Assembly: GCF_036884845.1 (NCBI RefSeq)
Contig: NZ_CP145732.1
Span: 1,736,001-1,800,000 of the forward strand
DNA from: Pseudomonas sp. MAG733B
GTDB lineage: Bacteria; Pseudomonadota; Gammaproteobacteria; Pseudomonadales; Pseudomonadaceae
Direction: 5' to 3'
Length of the DNA stretch: 64,000 nt
Below are positions 1 through 10,336 of the stretch, in pieces. Under the pieces are notes generated by a model. It searched no databases and was not told the DNA's origin. It saw only the letters and a program-made list of their open reading frames with translations. Within the stretch, counting starts at the first letter, position 1; each line of letters opens with the position of its first letter. A program made the position numbers and the translations under genes.

Positions 1-261
1 CACAAGGCGACGCTGTTTGGCATGTACGTATCCGCCAACGTGCGCCAGCGTGGGCTCGGTTTTCAACTGGTGGAGGCGGTTCTGGCCGAGGCGCGGTCCC
101 ATCAGGATTTGCGACTGATCAAATTGACCGTCACCGCCGGCAATGATGCTGCGTTCAATTTGTACCAGCGCTGCGGGTTCGTTCAGTTTGGCCTTGAGCC
201 GATGGCGGTGCGGGTCGGCGAAGACTACTTCGACAAGATCCACATGTGGCGTGAAGTCTGA
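1..261 (+). CDS. GNAT family N-acetyltransferase (C-terminal part, cut by window edge)
   Basis: Only the last ~86 codons lie in the window; the frame is open from base 1, so the true start is upstream. The visible part has the acetyl-CoA-binding GNAT core: 'VRQRGLGFQLVEA' (Q/RxxGxG/A type loop), then 'LTVTAGNDAAFNLYQRCGF', where the N-x-x-A-x-x-L-Y-x-x-x-G-F segment is the usual GNAT motif B. It should transfer an acetyl group from acetyl-CoA to an amine or N-terminus; the substrate cannot be told. The gene ends just before a REP element and converges on metR. The family call is firm; the exact function is unknown. Confidence 0.85.
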   Translation, partial: HKATLFGMYVSANVRQRGLGFQLVEAVLAEARSHQDLRLIKLTVTAGNDAAFNLYQRCGFVQFGLEPMAVRVGEDYFDKIHMWREV

Positions 262-275
262 AGGTCACAGCGATC

Positions 276-367
276 CTGTAGGAGCAAGGCTTGCCCGCGA
301 TGAACGATGACGGGGTCTGCCTGAATGACCCCGTCGTTTCCATCGCGGGCAAGCCTTGCTCCTACAG
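276..367. repeat. REP-type inverted repeat (GTAGGAGCAAGGCTTGC class)
   Basis: Two perfect 27-bp arms (276-302 and 341-367) face each other. The interior also pairs (GACGGGGTC with GACCCCGTC), so the whole ~92 bp can fold into one long hairpin. It lies between two convergent genes and probably also ends transcription of both. Confidence 0.9.
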
Positions 368-379
368 GCAAGTGGTGTT

Positions 380-1297
380 CTAGCGAACTGCACTCACCCC
401 ATCCAACGTCGAAAACGACGTGTCCTTCGCCGTCAGCAGAAAATCGCGCATGTACGGCGCATCCAGCATGTCAGCGCGAATTCCCGCGTACAGCGTCGCA
501 AACAGACCTTTCTCACCCAAGCGCTTGGCCTTCACATAACCCCGCGAGCTGTATTCATGCAGCGCCCAATGCGGCATGCCGCACACGCCGCGTCCGCTGG
601 CCACCAGTTGCATCATCATCACCGTCAGTTCCGAGGTGCGGACCTGGGCCGGCTCGACATCGGCCGGTTCCAGGAAGCGCGTGAAGATGTCCAGACGATC
701 CCTTTCCACCGGATAGGTGATCAAGGTTTCCGTGAGCAGGTCTTCCGGCACGATGTAGGCCTTGCTCGCCAGTTTGTGCTGGTTGGCCACGGCGAGCATT
801 GCTTCGTAGGTGAACAGCGGCACATACGTAATGCCGACCAGGTCCACCGGATCGGACGTCACCACCAAGTCCAGATCGCCACGGGCCAGCGCCGGCAGCG
901 GGGCGAAGGAGAAGCCCGACGCCAGGTCCAGCTCGACTTCCGGCCAGGCATCGCGGAACTGGTCAATGGTCGGCATCAGCCACTGGAAACAACTGTGGCA
1001 TTCGATGGCCATGTGCAGGCGCCCGGCAGTGCCGCCGGCCAGTCGACTGATGTCACGTTCGGCAGCGCGCAGCAATGGCAGGGTGGCATCAGCCAGTTGC
1101 AGCAGGCGCAAACCGGCGCTGGTGAAACGCACCGGTTTGGTCTTGCGCACGAACAGCGGCATGCCCATGCGCTCTTCCAGTTCCTTGAACTGGTGGGACA
1201 GCGCCGATTGGGTCAGGTGCAGGCGGTCGGCCGCGTCCACCAGGCTATCGGCTTCGCGCAAGGCGTGGAGGGTCTTGAGGTGACGGATTTCAAGCAC
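380..1297 (-). CDS. metR: LysR-type transcriptional regulator MetR
   Basis: A 305-aa LysR-type activator of methionine synthesis, divergent from metE as in other gammaproteobacteria. The N-terminal winged HTH (residues ~1-60) contains 'LHLTQSALSHQFKELEER', followed by an effector-binding domain that in the family binds homocysteine. A GTG start at 1297 is chosen because it gives the family N-terminus (V/M-LEIRHLKTLHAL) and the usual ~305 aa; an upstream in-frame ATG at 1402 would add 35 unconserved residues and run to within 6 bp of metE. The identity rests on both the protein and the metE neighbour. Confidence 0.93.
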   Translation of the reverse strand: MLEIRHLKTLHALREADSLVDAADRLHLTQSALSHQFKELEERMGMPLFVRKTKPVRFTSAGLRLLQLADATLPLLRAAERDISRLAGGTAGRLHMAIECHSCFQWLMPTIDQFRDAWPEVELDLASGFSFAPLPALARGDLDLVVTSDPVDLVGITYVPLFTYEAMLAVANQHKLASKAYIVPEDLLTETLITYPVERDRLDIFTRFLEPADVEPAQVRTSELTVMMMQLVASGRGVCGMPHWALHEYSSRGYVKAKRLGEKGLFATLYAGIRADMLDAPYMRDFLLTAKDTSFSTLDGVSAVR

Positions 1298-1340
1298 CGG
1301 AGGGCTCCATGAGGAAAACTTGTGATCAACACGAAAAGGT

Positions 1341-1353
1341 TGAGTTTGTCTCA
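1341..1353. promoter_or_regulatory. Candidate MetR operator between metR and metE
   Basis: TGAGTTTGTCTCA is a dyad TGAG-N5-CTCA in the 110-bp divergent intergenic region. The E. coli MetR consensus is TGAA-N5-TTCA, so this matches in geometry with one symmetric base change. It sits 54 bp upstream of the metE ATG. No clear sigma70 hexamers could be assigned with confidence. Confidence 0.5.
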
Positions 1354-1407
1354 TGTTGGGTTGGCTGTCGACAATAGCGCCATCTTTTATACAGGAGCAC
1401 ATTCGAC

Positions 1408-3720
1408 ATGGCCGTGGCCCACACTTTAGGTTTCCCGCGCATCGGCGCCGACCGCGAACTGAAAAAAGCCCTCGAAGCCTACTGGAAGGGCGACATCGAT
1501 CAGGACGCGCTGAAAAGCGTCGGCCGCCAACTGCGCGCCACCCACTGGCAATTGCAGAAAGACGCCGGCATCGACTTGCTGCCGGTCGGCGACTTCGCCT
1601 GGTACGACCAGGTGCTGACCCATTCCCTGGCCTTCGGTGTCGTCCCGGAGCGTTTTGACAGCACCAAGGACGAGCGCGGCCTGCCGACCCTCGACACCCT
1701 GTTCGCCATGGCCCGTGGCGCCACTGCCACCTGCTGCGGCGGCGAGCATGGCAAAGCGCAATACGCCCAGGAACTGACCAAGTGGTTCGACACCAACTAC
1801 CACTATCTGGTCCCGGAATTCACCGCTGACCAGCGGTTCAAACTGAGCTGGGAACAACTGTTCGACGAAGTCGAAGAAGCCAAGGCTTTGGGTCACACCA
1901 TCAAACCGGTGATCATCGGTCCGCTGACTTACCTCTGGCTGGGTAAGGCCAAAGGCAACGACTTCGACAAGCTCGATCTGCTGGAACGCTTGCTGCCAAT
2001 CTACGGCGAAATCCTCGGCCGCCTCGCTGCCCAAGGCGTGGAGTGGGTGCAGATCGACGAACCGATCCTGACCCTCGACCTGCCGCAGGAATGGAAGAAC
2101 GCCTTCGAACGCGCTTACCACATCCTTCAATATTCGCCGTTGAAAAAACTGCTGGCGACCTACTTCAGCGGCCTGCAAGACAACCTCGGTCTGGCCGTCG
2201 GCCTGCCGGTGCAAGGTCTGCACATCGACGCGGTGCGTGCGCCGGATCAATTGCTGCACGTGCTCGATCGCCTGCCGATCTACAAGATTCTTTCGGTGGG
2301 CCTGGTCAACGGTCGCAACGTCTGGCGCTGCGAACTGGAGCCGGTGCTGGCACAACTGCAATTTGCTCAGGAACGCTTTGGCGACAACCTGTGGGTCAGC
2401 AGTTCCTGCTCGTTGCTGCACAGCCCGGTGGACCTGGAGCGCGAAGACAAACTCGACCCGGAACTGAAAAGCTGGCTGGCGTTTGCCGTGCAAAAGTGTG
2501 GCGAAATCGCCGTGCTGCGCGATGCGCTGAACGACCCGCAAGCGCCAAAAGTGCAATCAGCCTTGGCGCAAAGCCGCGCCATTGCCGCCAGCCGTGCCGA
2601 GTCGCCGCGTATTCACAAGGCTGAGGTTCAAGCCCGGATCAATGCCATCCGCGCGGCGGACAGCCAGCGTCAGTCACCGTTTGCCAAACGCATCGAGCAG
2701 CAGCGCGCACGCCTCAAATTGCCGGCATTCCCGACTACCACCATCGGCTCGTTCCCGCAGACCGGTTCGATCCGTCTGGCGCGTCAGTCGTACAAGCAAG
2801 GCAAGCTGTCGGCCAACGACTACACCGATGCCATGCACCATGAAATTCGTCACGCCGTGCAGGTCCAGGAACGCCTGGGCCTCGACGTGTTGGTGCACGG
2901 TGAAGCCGAACGCAACGACATGGTCGAGTACTTTGCCGAGCAACTGGACGGCTATCTGTTCACCCGTTTCGGCTGGGTACAGAGCTACGGTTCCCGCTGC
3001 GTGAAACCAGCGGTCATCTACGGCGACCTGAGCCGCCCGAAAGCCATGACCGTCGACTGGATCACTTATGCCCAGAACCAGACCGACAAGGTCATGAAAG
3101 GCATGCTCACCGGTCCCGTGACCATCCTGATGTGGTCGTTCCCGCGTGAAGACGTGTCGCGCAAAGTCCAGGCGCAGCAACTGGCCCTGGCCCTGCGCGA
3201 CGAAGTGGTGGACCTGGAAGCCGCTGGCATCAAGATCGTGCAGATCGACGAAGCGGCGTTCCGCGAAGGCTTGCCGCTGCGCCGGGCGCAATGGCAGGAA
3301 TATCTGGATTGGGCGGTGGAAGCGTTCCGCTTGAGCGCCAGCGGTGTGCGTGATGAAACCCAGATCCACACCCACATGTGCTACAGCGAATTCAACGACG
3401 TGATCGAGGCCATCGCGGCGATGGATGCCGACGTGATCACCATCGAAACCTCGCGTTCGGACATGGAATTGCTGGAGGCCTTCAAAGCGTTCGACTATCC
3501 GAACGACATCGGCCCGGGCGTCTACGACATCCACTCGCCACGGGTGCCCGACACGGCCGAGATGGTCAAGTTGATGGCTAAAGCGGTACAGCGCATCCCG
3601 GCTGAACGCCTGTGGGTCAACCCCGACTGCGGCTTGAAAACCCGCGCCTGGCCGGAGACTGAAGCGGCGCTGGTGAACATGGTGGCGGCGGCGCGGCAGC
3701 TGCGTAGTCAGTTGGCCTGA
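1408..3720 (+). CDS. metE: 5-methyltetrahydropteroyltriglutamate-homocysteine methyltransferase (cobalamin-independent methionine synthase)
   Basis: MetE makes methionine by moving a methyl group from 5-methyl-THF-polyglutamate to homocysteine, without B12, in the cytosol. The 770-aa length is normal. It begins '[20 protein letters not shown]' and has the typical double-barrel layout; the second half opens with '[15 protein letters not shown]'. The C-terminal zinc/homocysteine site is visible as '[10 protein letters not shown]' (His-x-Cys ligands), '[13 protein letters not shown]' and the late Cys of '[12 protein letters not shown]'. The ATG at 1408 follows CAGGAG by a proper spacing. It is divergent from metR, its expected activator. 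Confidence 0.97.
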   Translation: MAVAHTLGFPRIGADRELKKALEAYWKGDIDQDALKSVGRQLRATHWQLQKDAGIDLLPVGDFAWYDQVLTHSLAFGVVPERFDSTKDERGLPTLDTLFAMARGATATCCGGEHGKAQYAQELTKWFDTNYHYLVPEFTADQRFKLSWEQLFDEVEEAKALGHTIKPVIIGPLTYLWLGKAKGNDFDKLDLLERLLPIYGEILGRLAAQGVEWVQIDEPILTLDLPQEWKNAFERAYHILQYSPLKKLLATYFSGLQDNLGLAVGLPVQGLHIDAVRAPDQLLHVLDRLPIYKILSVGLVNGRNVWRCELEPVLAQLQFAQERFGDNLWVSSSCSLLHSPVDLEREDKLDPELKSWLAFAVQKCGEIAVLRDALNDPQAPKVQSALAQSRAIAASRAESPRIHKAEVQARINAIRAADSQRQSPFAKRIEQQRARLKLPAFPTTTIGSFPQTGSIRLARQSYKQGKLSANDYTDAMHHEIRHAVQVQERLGLDVLVHGEAERNDMVEYFAEQLDGYLFTRFGWVQSYGSRCVKPAVIYGDLSRPKAMTVDWITYAQNQTDKVMKGMLTGPVTILMWSFPREDVSRKVQAQQLALALRDEVVDLEAAGIKIVQIDEAAFREGLPLRRAQWQEYLDWAVEAFRLSASGVRDETQIHTHMCYSEFNDVIEAIAAMDADVITIETSRSDMELLEAFKAFDYPNDIGPGVYDIHSPRVPDTAEMVKLMAKAVQRIPAERLWVNPDCGLKTRAWPETEAALVNMVAAARQLRSQLA

Positions 3721-3731
3721 TCACGGCCCCT

Positions 3732-3821
3732 TGTAGGAGCGAGCCTGCTCGCGATAGCGGTGTGTCAGTCAATGCAGATGTTGAATGTCAGACCGCCATC
3801 GCGAGCAGGCTCGCTCCTACA
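3732..3821. repeat. REP-type inverted repeat after metE
   Basis: The arms TGTAGGAGCGAGCCTGCTCG and its complement flank a ~35-bp spacer. The right arm is followed by a T-rich run (GGGTTTTTCGTTTTT), so it may serve as the metE terminator and also close the convergent large gene. Confidence 0.88.
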
Positions 3822-3835
3822 GGGTTTTTCGTTTT

Positions 3836-6800
3836 TCAGAGATCTGAGAAGTGTTTGGTCCCCAACGGCTTGCCGATGTCGCCGCGCCATATCGCTTCAA
3901 CCGGCGCTCCGCTCGCGGCAACAGCCTGTTGCCATTGCAGGCCGAGGTTGCGTTGTTCCGGCAACTTCAAATGACCCTTGGCGAACTCGTTGAACGCAGG
4001 CTTCGCCGAGGTGTAGTGAAAGTGCGCGTACCACAAGGTTTGCGCCGTTTCACCGCGTAGATCGCGTACCTCGTACTCCTGCAAAAAATCCCTGCGCCCG
4101 TCCGGGCGTTTGCCCAGATCCCGTAGACTGCCTTCCTTGCGGATATCCACAACCTGTTGTTCCAGCAGATAGTCCAGATAGCCCTCGGTCGGGGTTTTGC
4201 TGTTCATGGACTGATCGATTCGCAGCGTGCGGCCAGTGCGAGCCAACTCATCCGCGCGATTGCGCAATTGCATGGCGACCGTCTCGGTGGGCGACAGCCG
4301 TTCAATAGCCTGGGCACGCATGTTCAGTTCCGCCGCCTCGTTGCTCATCATGTGTTCAAGGTCGACCGGCAGCATGTTGCGCCGCGCATAGCCTTGAACC
4401 TGGACTCTGTAGACATCTGTCGCGCCGAGCCTTTTGCGCGCTTCGATCAACAGGGGGCCGACATCCATCGGCAACTGAGGTTGAGCGCTGACCACGGGTT
4501 CACTCAGGTGATATTTGCCACTGGTACGAGGTAGCCAGGTTTCCGTATGGCCGTCGACACCTTCAAGGGTGAAACGCTTTTGTTGGGTGACGGCGTCAGT
4601 GCTGGCGACCCCGATCAGCAACTGATTGTCCTCGGTTTCAAAGAGCTGCTTGCCGCTGCGCCCCTCGTTCGGTGTATGGGACGGTCGATGCTTGATTGCA
4701 TGGCGGGCGAATTCTTCGACCTTCTCCAGGTTGTCCAGAAACACCGCAACCTCGGGCAGATCCAGATGCTGCGGATAGCCGAGCGCCCACGCGCTGAGCT
4801 GGCGGCGGAACTCGGCATAAGTGGCCAGGCAGTCTTCGAGCACTTTGTTGCGTTGGCTGAAGCTGGCACGTACTTCCGGGAGTTGATGCTGGGTGAGCAG
4901 GGCGCGTCCGACCTTGTTGCGCGTCTCTTTGAGTTGCACATGAAAGTAGACCCAGGACAGATCGGTGACGGCCTCATAGTGAGTGATGATTTCCAGCACA
5001 TGCGCCGATTTCAGGTAGTAGTGATTGGCGTCGCTGAATTTGTCGCTTAGGGTCTCGATGTCTTCTTTGATCATCGACTTTTGCGTGCGGTTAGTGATTC
5101 GGCGGTTCCAGCGGTGGGCGTCCTCGACGTGGTCGTGAAGGTGGTCAAACTCCTTGAGGAAGTCTTTGCGTACCTCCTTGCGTTGCGCCATCAGCTGGAT
5201 GTGTGTGGCGGTATCGGTGAGCGGCGTCATGTCGGAACGTGCAATAAGCTGATCGATGCGGTTCAAGTGCTCGACCAAACGCTCCTTGGCCAAGACCACT
5301 CTGCGAATCGAGCGGTCGACGATGATCCAGGCGCAGCGACTTTGAATGTCTTCGATCATGGCGCGTTTTCGGCCATGGCTGTACTGCATAAGTTCTTCCA
5401 GGTTCAGGTATTGGTTTTGTGCGAGCTCGATATCGTTCGCGCTGGCGAGGTCGACCTGGGTTCGCGCCGGTCGCTGCGCATCAGGCGGGGCATCGAAGTA
5501 GTCGTTCAGCAAGGTGTTGGTGGCGCGGGTCTGGGTATCGAGCCGCCGGGTGTAGGCGTCGGCGGTATTGGTCAGGGTCAGTTGGCGGCGCAAGGCGCGA
5601 TCGGTCCACCAACGCGGCAACCAGCGGCGAATGGCGGCCGGCCACAATGGGTCCAGCCCGTCGGCCATGTGGCCGAGCACCGCACCGCCACCGGCACCAC
5701 CGCCCTCGATTACGGTGCCGTACACCGCGTAATGGGTATTCCAGTTTCCCGCCTCATCGAGGGCGATGGGCTGTTTGTAGGGGCGGGCCCACGTGCCGTG
5801 CAAGCGCCACTGCTGTGGATTGTTGCTCAGTTCGATGCGGTAGATGCGCCCGTGGCTGATCATGAAGTCGCCGTCAGCGTGTCGATAGACATTGCGATAG
5901 ACACCGTGGCCTCCCGGTTGCAGGCCGGCCAGAGAAATCTGGTGTTCGTACTCGTAGCCCCTGAAGCGCTCCAGGGTTTGTCGGGCCTGTCGTTGCGTGG
6001 CCTTGTGCAAGGCGCCTGCGCTTCTCGTCACGCTGCGCAATTGCCGGCTTCGCGTGGCGATGCGGGCGGCACTCGGCGTTGCGGCAGCGCCGGGCAGTAT
6101 GTCCATAGCTGCATCAATCAACGACAGAAGCACCGCCTCAACCTCGGCCAAGCCGTGGCCGACTTGACCGCGCAACAACGCCGCCACCGCCAGGTTGGCG
6201 CTACTCCAGGCGTCATACAGCGCCACGGCTGTGCCCACGAACGGCACCATGCCCACGGCCATTTTCAGATAGTTGAACATCGCTCCGGACTGCAACGCGA
6301 CACGCTCCAGCAACAAGGCGTCGTTGGAGCGTGATGTCGCGCGATGGGCTTCCAGCAATCGGCCCATGTGCACATTGAGCAAGTGCTCCGCCAGCGAGGT
6401 GGTCGCCGGCCACGGTGTACCGATGCCAATCAGGGCATCGAAATTCTTCAGCAGCGCCTGATTGATCCGGCTGACGTGCCGGGCGGTTTCGCCGGTCAAG
6501 GCGCGGTCGGCCAGGTAACTGACCATTCGTGTGTGCAGGCACAGGTTGAACAAGGCTTTGCGCGCTTCTTCGAGGCTGGCGTACTCGCGCAAAAAGTGAT
6601 CATCGGGACTGTCGGGCAGGTAGAGCAGGGTCAGGCCAGTGATCTGCTCCTCGATGAAGGTCACGCCGGACAAGGTGCTTGGCCCGCGTTTCTGCGTATC
6701 TTCGCCGCCCACGGTCAGGTGCGCCGGCAGCAACACGATGCGCTTGCCGCCGACCGCGTAACCCTCGTGGCTATTGGCGTCGATGGCGATCTGCAGCACT

Positions 6801-9022
6801 CGCAGGCCAACGGCGCTGATCTGCCGTTGCAGCATGGCGACCTCGCCTTGCAGCTTGAGCATCAGGCGCCAGGGTTCGCTCAGGCATTCGCGCCGGTGTT
6901 CATTGCTGAAGGTCGGCGCGCTCGACGTTCCCAGGAACGTGTCGCGGATCAGCGTTTCATATTCCCCGGCCAGGTCCAGCTCGGTGATCATTTTGCGCAG
7001 CCAGGCCTGGGTGATTCCGCTTTTGAGTTTCTCGCGTACCGACTGGTCATTGGCAGTGATCTCGACCTTCATGAACGACATTCGCCACCACAACGCTTGA
7101 TCGATGTTGCCTTGCGCCAGTTCGGCAAGCGACACCTGGCTTCGTTGCGGGCTGGCGATCAGTACGTTTTGCTGCGGCGTTCCCGGGGCGGCACCGTCGC
7201 TCAGGATTTTTTGCCAATGGGTGGCGTCGGGCAGGTCCAGCGTCACCTCGACGTTTTGCATCAAGCCGAAGTCCTGGCGCAGGCGTGCGTCGATGGCTTT
7301 TTTGCTGAAGGCCTCCCTCGGTGGCAGCTCGCGTTCAAGCAGTTCATGGGCACGTTTCATCGCCGTGAGGCAGGACGTGAACAGCCCCTTGAACTGCGCA
7401 CGTTGAGCATCGGTGAGTGTGCCGAACCATTGCGGCAAGCTATTGGCCAAGCCACTGCTGTTGGTCTGTTCCAGCCATTGCGCGAAGGCCAGTTCCCGGG
7501 CAGCAGGAATCGCCACGGTCAGGCGAGCGAGCGTCTGCTCGCGCAGGTTATCCATCTTCACGGTGCGTTGGTTGGTGTGGGACGGAACGGGGTTCTCGGC
7601 GATCAATCGCGCGGCCTGCTGTTCACAGCGGTAGAGCTGGCTCAGCAAGGCGTATTCAAACGGGTTGGCGCTCAACGGTGAGAGCAACAGCGACTGGTCA
7701 TGGGTCGTCAGTTTGAACAGCGTTTGCTCAAGCGCTTGCCGGGAATCAAAGCGTTGCAGACCACCGAAGCGACCGGGCCAGTACAGCAACAGACTTTGCG
7801 CCGAGTCGGGCTGCAACGCGGACGGGTGGGTAAACAACAGGACGCCGTCCAGCTCTTGAGTCTGAGTCGGCGAACGGGTGCTATCGGGCTCGATCAGCTG
7901 GAGGGTCAGGCGTGCGACCACCACCTCTGAATGGCCATCCAGATGATCCGGCGTGTCCAGCGCTGTTATCAGCCACTGATGTTCTTCGCTACTGATCTGA
8001 TTCAGGGTCAGCTGCACATCGGCTTCGGCGCGCAACCCAGCGAGGCGTGCCTGGTACAGCGCCGCATAATCGGCATTCGGCTGGTTGCGCAGCTCCAGCA
8101 TCCGCAACGGGTTTGCGCTGGCGAGCAGGGCGGTCGCGGCGCGAGCACTGGCTTGCTCTGCGGTGCTCAGGGCCTCGAGTTGCCGTTGCAACTGTTGCAG
8201 GCGCGGATCATCGGCTTTGCCGTGGAAGTCAGTGCCCAACAGATTTTCCAGCGCTGACTGTTGCCGCGCCAGAGCCTTGCGTCGCAAACCCAGGGGAATG
8301 TCCGGACTCAACAGGCCGAACAAGGCTGCGTTGTCGCTGGAGGGGTCCTCGCTGATTGGCAGGTCAGGCGCCGGTGCAAATGCGCTGTCACGTAGATCCG
8401 CTTCAGCGCTGGACAGTTGGCTCAGCAGAGACTCGGCGCTGACGTCCAGCGGGTTGCTAGCCAGTGCGGTGTAGGCAACGGTCACGGTATCGGCATCGAT
8501 TCGCGATGGGCCGAGCAGTTGTTGTTGGTGGTCAATCAGCCAGCGTTCGAGATCGTTGCGGCTGGCAAAAGAGCGCCATGGCGCTTGGTGGGCGGGCAGG
8601 TAGAGCATTTGAGCAACCGGGTGTGCGGAGCCCTGGGAGATGACGAGGGCGCCCGGCAGTTCGGCGCTGCTCAGTGTGAGCTGTTCGACAGAGTTAATGG
8701 CCGAATCGGGCGCCGCCGCCAGCGTCTTCATCTGCTCAGCCTGCAAGCTGCCAAGAGCAAAAGCCACCTGGCTCGAAGCCTCGAAATGCTGCCGATACAG
8801 CCGGGTTGCGTGGGCTCTGCGGGAAACGTCAGTGCCGCGCGCGCGTGCGTTCCACCAAGCGCTGTCGAGCCGCGGTTGGGGGCTTTGCGCCATAAGGTCG
8901 AGCCACTGATTGCGGCATTCTTTCCAGCGGGCCAATGCGCTCAGCAACAGTGACTGATCCACACTGGCGACAAGGGGGATGAGGCCGAAGTCGGCCGGTG
9001 GGGGCGTGGGTTCGTCGAGCAT
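3836..9022 (-). CDS. Very large dermonecrotic-toxin-domain-like protein (1728 aa)
   Basis: This is the longest gene in the window. It resembles the large Pseudomonas proteins annotated as dermonecrotic toxin domain (DUF6543-like) proteins; the call is by recalled family pattern, not a search. A 'LLYLPG-x-(R)-x-F-x-S-x-x-x-L' element recurs at least three times, near residues 140-165, 408-436 and 796-826. A hydrophobic stretch near 915-977 ('VGMVPFVGTAVALYDAW' and 'LLSLIDAAMDILPGAA') could be membrane-active. After it comes 'MISHGRIYRIELSNNPQQW...GTWARPYKQPI' and a glycine-rich 'VIEGGGAGGGAVLGHM' segment near 1050-1120. There is no N-terminal signal peptide, and no T6SS, T3SS or CDI genes adjoin it. 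Catalytic residues were not identified, and no immunity gene is evident. It is monocistronic with REP DNA downstream. Confidence 0.7.
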   Translation of the reverse strand: MLDEPTPPPADFGLIPLVASVDQSLLLSALARWKECRNQWLDLMAQSPQPRLDSAWWNARARGTDVSRRAHATRLYRQHFEASSQVAFALGSLQAEQMKTLAAAPDSAINSVEQLTLSSAELPGALVISQGSAHPVAQMLYLPAHQAPWRSFASRNDLERWLIDHQQQLLGPSRIDADTVTVAYTALASNPLDVSAESLLSQLSSAEADLRDSAFAPAPDLPISEDPSSDNAALFGLLSPDIPLGLRRKALARQQSALENLLGTDFHGKADDPRLQQLQRQLEALSTAEQASARAATALLASANPLRMLELRNQPNADYAALYQARLAGLRAEADVQLTLNQISSEEHQWLITALDTPDHLDGHSEVVVARLTLQLIEPDSTRSPTQTQELDGVLLFTHPSALQPDSAQSLLLYWPGRFGGLQRFDSRQALEQTLFKLTTHDQSLLLSPLSANPFEYALLSQLYRCEQQAARLIAENPVPSHTNQRTVKMDNLREQTLARLTVAIPAARELAFAQWLEQTNSSGLANSLPQWFGTLTDAQRAQFKGLFTSCLTAMKRAHELLERELPPREAFSKKAIDARLRQDFGLMQNVEVTLDLPDATHWQKILSDGAAPGTPQQNVLIASPQRSQVSLAELAQGNIDQALWWRMSFMKVEITANDQSVREKLKSGITQAWLRKMITELDLAGEYETLIRDTFLGTSSAPTFSNEHRRECLSEPWRLMLKLQGEVAMLQRQISAVGLRVLQIAIDANSHEGYAVGGKRIVLLPAHLTVGGEDTQKRGPSTLSGVTFIEEQITGLTLLYLPDSPDDHFLREYASLEEARKALFNLCLHTRMVSYLADRALTGETARHVSRINQALLKNFDALIGIGTPWPATTSLAEHLLNVHMGRLLEAHRATSRSNDALLLERVALQSGAMFNYLKMAVGMVPFVGTAVALYDAWSSANLAVAALLRGQVGHGLAEVEAVLLSLIDAAMDILPGAAATPSAARIATRSRQLRSVTRSAGALHKATQRQARQTLERFRGYEYEHQISLAGLQPGGHGVYRNVYRHADGDFMISHGRIYRIELSNNPQQWRLHGTWARPYKQPIALDEAGNWNTHYAVYGTVIEGGGAGGGAVLGHMADGLDPLWPAAIRRWLPRWWTDRALRRQLTLTNTADAYTRRLDTQTRATNTLLNDYFDAPPDAQRPARTQVDLASANDIELAQNQYLNLEELMQYSHGRKRAMIEDIQSRCAWIIVDRSIRRVVLAKERLVEHLNRIDQLIARSDMTPLTDTATHIQLMAQRKEVRKDFLKEFDHLHDHVEDAHRWNRRITNRTQKSMIKEDIETLSDKFSDANHYYLKSAHVLEIITHYEAVTDLSWVYFHVQLKETRNKVGRALLTQHQLPEVRASFSQRNKVLEDCLATYAEFRRQLSAWALGYPQHLDLPEVAVFLDNLEKVEEFARHAIKHRPSHTPNEGRSGKQLFETEDNQLLIGVASTDAVTQQKRFTLEGVDGHTETWLPRTSGKYHLSEPVVSAQPQLPMDVGPLLIEARKRLGATDVYRVQVQGYARRNMLPVDLEHMMSNEAAELNMRAQAIERLSPTETVAMQLRNRADELARTGRTLRIDQSMNSKTPTEGYLDYLLEQQVVDIRKEGSLRDLGKRPDGRRDFLQEYEVRDLRGETAQTLWYAHFHYTSAKPAFNEFAKGHLKLPEQRNLGLQWQQAVAASGAPVEAIWRGDIGKPLGTKHFSDL

Positions 9023-9225
9023 GACGACAGATCTCCAATGGGCCGGGCCATGCCGGCGATGGGGCCATTAGAGGTCCGTGGTGAACAGCGTTGGTGGTAC
9101 ATAGTTATCGCAAGGCAATGACCGCCCGGCACTCTTCATCAAACTGTCATGGAAGTGTGGCAGCGCGCTTGAACAAACTTCATCAGACTCGCGCTCTACT
9201 GGGGTTCTGCGTTTTGGTGTTTTTC

Positions 9226-10257
9226 ATGCGTGTTTTTTTATCAAGAATTGTATTTTTGGCCGCATTTTTGTTCGGCCTGCCGTCCCTGGCGGCGTCTCGT
9301 TGTGACGTCAATGTTCCGACCGATCGGGTGGATCTGGCCCAGGTAAGCCTGGCGTATCAGAGCATCGGCCGTGCCTCGGACCCGGCATTGCTGCTGGTGA
9401 TGGGCTTGGGCGGGCAGTTGATTCACTGGCCCGATGAGGTGGTGGTCGCGCTGTGTCAGCAAGGGTTTCGGGTAATTCGTTATGACAACCGCGATGTCGG
9501 CCTGTCGACCTGGCGGCAAGCGCCGCTTGAAGCCAACCTGACGTTCGAAGTGCTGCGCTACAAGCTCGGTTTGCCAGTTTCGGCACCGTACTCTCTGACC
9601 GACATGGCGGACGATGGCCTGGGCCTGATGGATGCCTTGCACATCGAGCAATTTCACGTGCTGGGCGCGAGCATGGGCGGCATGATTGCCCAGCACATGG
9701 CGGCCATGGCGCCGCAACGGGTGGAAAGCCTGACCCTGATCATGACCACTTCCGGCGCCGAAGGCCTGCCGGCGCCAAGTGCGGCGCTGGTGCAATTGCT
9801 ATCGCGTCGCGGCGCACCGAATCGTGAAGTGGCCCTGGAGCAACAGGCCGATTTGCTGGCGGCACTGGGCAGCCCGACGGTCGTTGATGATCGCCAGGCG
9901 TTGTTGCACCAGGCGGCACTGTCGTATGACCGGGCGTTCAATCCCGAGGGTGTGAAACGGCAGATCATGGCAATCCTGGCCGAGCCAAGCCGGGTGGCGT
10001 TGCTCAATCAATTGCGCGTCCCGGCGCTGGTGGTGCATGGCACCGCCGACCCGTTGTTGCCGGTGATGCATGGCGTGCATCTGGCGGCACATCTGCGCGG
10101 CAGCCAGTTGAAGTTGATTCCGGGGTTGGCGCATCGATTCCAGGAGACGTTCAAGGCGCCGTTGCTGGCGGCGGTGCTGCCGTATTTGCGCGAGCATCGC
10201 GAGGATACTTCGCACTGGGCGCAGATCGAGCCGGTAGCTGAACACAACCTGCTCTAA
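9226..10257 (+). CDS. Secreted alpha/beta hydrolase
   Basis: A 343-aa alpha/beta-hydrolase-fold enzyme. The nucleophile elbow is G-A-S149-M-G-G. The late acid lies in '[14 protein letters not shown]' and the catalytic histidine in '[10 protein letters not shown]'. The N-terminus chosen ([20 protein letters not shown]) is a good Sec signal peptide with probable cleavage after LAAS, so the enzyme should act in the periplasm or outside. The open frame continues upstream to 9091, but that extension has no hydrolase features and would bury the signal peptide. It is divergent from the large toxin-like gene across ~200 bp. The substrate is unknown. Confidence 0.82.
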   Translation: MRVFLSRIVFLAAFLFGLPSLAASRCDVNVPTDRVDLAQVSLAYQSIGRASDPALLLVMGLGGQLIHWPDEVVVALCQQGFRVIRYDNRDVGLSTWRQAPLEANLTFEVLRYKLGLPVSAPYSLTDMADDGLGLMDALHIEQFHVLGASMGGMIAQHMAAMAPQRVESLTLIMTTSGAEGLPAPSAALVQLLSRRGAPNREVALEQQADLLAALGSPTVVDDRQALLHQAALSYDRAFNPEGVKRQIMAILAEPSRVALLNQLRVPALVVHGTADPLLPVMHGVHLAAHLRGSQLKLIPGLAHRFQETFKAPLLAAVLPYLREHREDTSHWAQIEPVAEHNLL

Positions 10258-10336
10258 CACCCGGATCCCCTTTACAAAATCATTCAATGCAGGTGTATCG
10301 TTCAAACTTTCCGGCGTGTTCCAGCCAGCGAGGTGA

